Shown here piece after piece: positions 5,946 to 6,587 of a DNA stretch of 6,587 nucleotides. The notes below the pieces were generated by a model. It did no database searches and was not told the origin of the DNA. It worked only from the letters and a program-made list of their open reading frames with translations. This stretch comes from an uncultured Actinoplanes sp. (GTDB taxonomy: Bacteria > Actinomycetota > Actinomycetes > Mycobacteriales > Micromonosporaceae): NCBI GenBank assembly GCA_934667465.1, contig CAKUMG010000330.1:1-6587 (forward strand), written 5' to 3'. How positions within the stretch are numbered: position 1 is the stretch's first letter; each line of letters opens with the position of its first letter. The position numbers and the translations under genes were made by a program.

Positions 5946-5949
5946 ACCT
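5946..5949 (-). promoter_or_regulatory. Weak ribosome binding site of ilvE
   Basis: AGGT lies 8 bases before ATG 5937. It is the only purine-rich match at proper spacing and sits in a small dyad AGCAG-GT-CTGCT (5952-5941) that could lower access. It supports the 365-residue start over upstream options. Confidence 0.45.
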
Positions 5950-6005
5950 GCTTTCTTGAATCAGGTTGGGGAGGTCTTGCGGAGGAGCGCCCGCAGGGCT
6001 CCATG

Positions 6006-6027
6006 AATCTACCCCGAACGGTCGTTC
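6006..6027 (-). promoter_or_regulatory. Candidate ilvE promoter with LexA-like dyad
   Basis: On the minus strand TAGATT (6011-6006) is a good TANNNT -10 box, about 69 bases before the ilvE ATG; a start near 5999 would give a leader of about 60 bases. Just upstream, in what would be the spacer, lies the inverted repeat GAACGGTCGTTC (plus strand 6016-6027). With flanks it reads CGAAC-N4-GTTCA, one base off the Gram-positive LexA box CGAAC-N4-GTTCG. A bound protein here would cover the promoter. No strong -35 is visible, and the identity of any regulator is inference. Confidence 0.4.
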
Positions 6028-6050
6028 ACAGCCGATGGCCGCGAGGCCGC

Positions 6051-6072
6051 GGGGCGGTGGGGCGGTGGGGCG
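6051..6072 (+). repeat. G-rich octamer tandem repeat
   Basis: GGGGCGGT occurs twice head to tail (6051-6058, 6059-6066) followed by GGGGCG (6067-6072). There are three runs of four G and two of two G in 22 bases, which could form a two-tier G-quadruplex on the plus strand or simply be slippage-derived. It lies some 40 bp upstream of the candidate ilvE -10 box. Confidence 0.6.
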
Positions 6073-6179
6073 CTCCAGGCTTTCTGGGCATGGTTGAGAC
6101 ACGACTGATCTCGTACGCCTGCCGTGAGCACGGCGCGCGAACGTGGCCGACGCGTCCTGGCCCACCGCGCGCCGACCGC

Positions 6180-6239
6180 CCGTTCGTGGCGGCCGCGTAC
6201 GGCAAGCGGCCGTTCGTGGTGGCCTCGTACGCCGGGCGG
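6180..6239 (+). repeat. 30-bp direct tandem repeat, two copies
   Basis: The units 6180-6209 and 6210-6239 are adjacent and agree at 25 of 30 positions. Both start CCGTTCGTGG and end GCGG. Each contains the core TCGTGGYGGCC (6184-6194, 6214-6224), which recurs at 6255-6265 and, degenerate, at 6277-6287. No known function. Confidence 0.7.
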
Positions 6240-6244
6240 CCGGC

Positions 6245-6284
6245 TTGCGGCAGCTCGTGGCGGCCTTTGCGGCAGCTCGTGGCG
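6245..6284 (+). repeat. 18-bp direct repeat with 22-bp period
   Basis: TTGCGGCAGCTCGTGGCG occurs exactly at 6245-6262 and again at 6267-6284, separated by 4 bases. It shares the TCGTGGCG core with the 30-bp repeats just to its left, so the whole 6180-6287 patch looks like one decayed repeat array. Confidence 0.75.
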
Positions 6285-6384
6285 TCTTCTCGCGGCACGC
6301 TGACAGCGGGGCCGCGCCGGTGGCGGTCGCCGCCCGTTACCAGGCCGGCCGGTGCCCGCGGCCGGGTTGCGGACCGGGGCGGTT

Positions 6385-6402
6385 GCCGCCCGGGCGGGCG
6401 GC
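6385..6402 (-). terminator. GC hairpin after leuB
   Basis: Nine bases past the leuB stop, the minus strand reads GCCGCCCG-CC-CGGGCGGC. The 8-base arms are perfectly complementary; a real hairpin would use 7 bp with a 4-base loop. The following bases (AACCGCC) hold no U-run, so it is at best a non-canonical actinomycete terminator or a 3'-end stabilising structure. Confidence 0.4.
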
Positions 6403-6411
6403 GGGGTGGAA

Positions 6412-6587
6412 TCAGGCGGCCGCGGCGGCGACCCGGTCCCCGACCTCGGCGGTGCGCAGCGGCGCTCCCGGCGTGCGGGAAGCGACCTCGGCCGCGACCG
6501 CCTCGGATACTCGCCGTGCCTCGTCGGGGTGGCCGAGATGCTCGAGCAGCAGCGCGGCGCTCAGGATGGCGGCGGCCGGATCGGCGA
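6412..6587 (-). CDS. leuB: 3-isopropylmalate dehydrogenase, C-terminal end only
   Basis: The last 57 residues are visible, running from the window edge to TGA at 6414-6412; the 5' part lies beyond the window. The fragment begins ADPAAAILSAALLLEHLG and contains RTAEVGDRVAA near its end. This matches the C-terminal helices of actinobacterial LeuB, where (I)ADP-A-I-L-S-ALLLEHLG and RTTSEIGD-type motifs are typical; the catalytic and NAD-binding parts are not in view. LeuB oxidatively decarboxylates 3-isopropylmalate in leucine synthesis. In the citramalate route the same enzyme converts erythro-3-methylmalate to 2-oxobutyrate, which fits its location with cimA and ilvE. The end AAAAA is low-complexity, as often seen in this clade. 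The assignment rests on a short but characteristic segment. Confidence 0.82.
   Translation of the reverse strand, partial: ADPAAAILSAALLLEHLGHPDEARRVSEAVAAEVASRTPGAPLRTAEVGDRVAAAAA

Larger units (their letters stand above)
5938..6411. other. Gene-free interval between leuB and ilvE
   Basis: I see no convincing protein or RNA gene in these 474 bases. From the ilvE side outward they hold the ilvE leader (about 60 bases) with a GC hairpin near its start (5984-6002), a candidate -10 box with a GAAC-N4-GTTC dyad, a G-rich octamer repeat, a quiet stretch at about 6073-6179, a patch of degenerate direct repeats (6180-6287), a GC-rich stretch, and a hairpin just past leuB. A 90-codon minus frame (6298-6026) has Arg/Pro/Thr-rich low complexity produced by the DNA repeats and is not taken as a gene. 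So long a gap suggests ilvE is transcribed from its own promoter rather than only by read-through from leuB. Confidence 0.6.

Noticed and set aside
5938..6165. Upstream start adding 76 residues to IlvE
   Set aside because: The extension is low-complexity, crosses the candidate promoter and is not part of the family, whose N-terminus begins at ATG 5937.
6180..6287. Possible CRISPR array
   Set aside because: Repeat spacing is irregular (30, then 41, then 22 bases), the units are adjacent without distinct spacers, and no cas genes are present.
6026..6298. Minus-strand open frame of 90 codons upstream of ilvE
   Set aside because: Its sequence is generated by the DNA repeats (repeated TNGR and similar) and ends in Arg/Pro low complexity; no family and no clear ribosome binding site.

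Overview
The window is GC-rich DNA with actinobacterial gene style: very high GC at third codon positions, GTG and ATG starts, TANNNT boxes a few bases upstream of start codons, and proteins resembling those of filamentous actinomycetes. From remembered protein similarity I lean towards Micromonosporaceae (Actinoplanes-like), but the sequence alone does not settle the genus.

Left part, plus strand (1-2260): the 3' end of a gene for a probable alpha/alpha-toroid (six-hairpin) glycosidase-like protein. It is followed by a complete gene for a membrane-anchored endonuclease/exonuclease/phosphatase-family (EEP) protein that appears to be transcribed without a leader. A strong hairpin at 2261-2295 separates this gene from cimA, which converges on it.

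Centre and right part, mostly minus strand (2319-6587): branched-chain amino acid genes, namely cimA (citramalate synthase), ilvE (branched-chain aminotransferase) and the C-terminal end of leuB (3-isopropylmalate dehydrogenase, cut by the window edge). Together they serve a threonine-independent route to isoleucine. CimA joins pyruvate and acetyl-CoA to citramalate. LeuB, with LeuCD outside the window, converts it to 2-oxobutyrate. IlvE carries out the final transamination, and also those of leucine and valine. A plus-strand gene for a PtpB-like tyrosine phosphatase sits between cimA and ilvE. It is divergent from cimA and ends 4 bp from the end of ilvE.

The most notable element is upstream of cimA on the minus strand (3931-4051). 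It has a ribosome binding site, a 19-residue open frame MLSTVTRTLVLIIRTQRIG with five branched-chain codons in a row including two ATT codons, a hairpin overlapping its stop codon, and directly after that an 11-bp terminator hairpin with a U-tract. This is the layout of a peptide-mediated transcription attenuator that would sense isoleucine, leucine or valine supply. The cimA start lies 34 bases past the U-tract.

The 474-base gap between leuB and ilvE contains no convincing gene. It holds a GC hairpin after leuB, short degenerate tandem repeats, a G-rich octamer repeat, and a candidate ilvE promoter with a GAAC-N4-GTTC dyad that resembles the Gram-positive LexA box.
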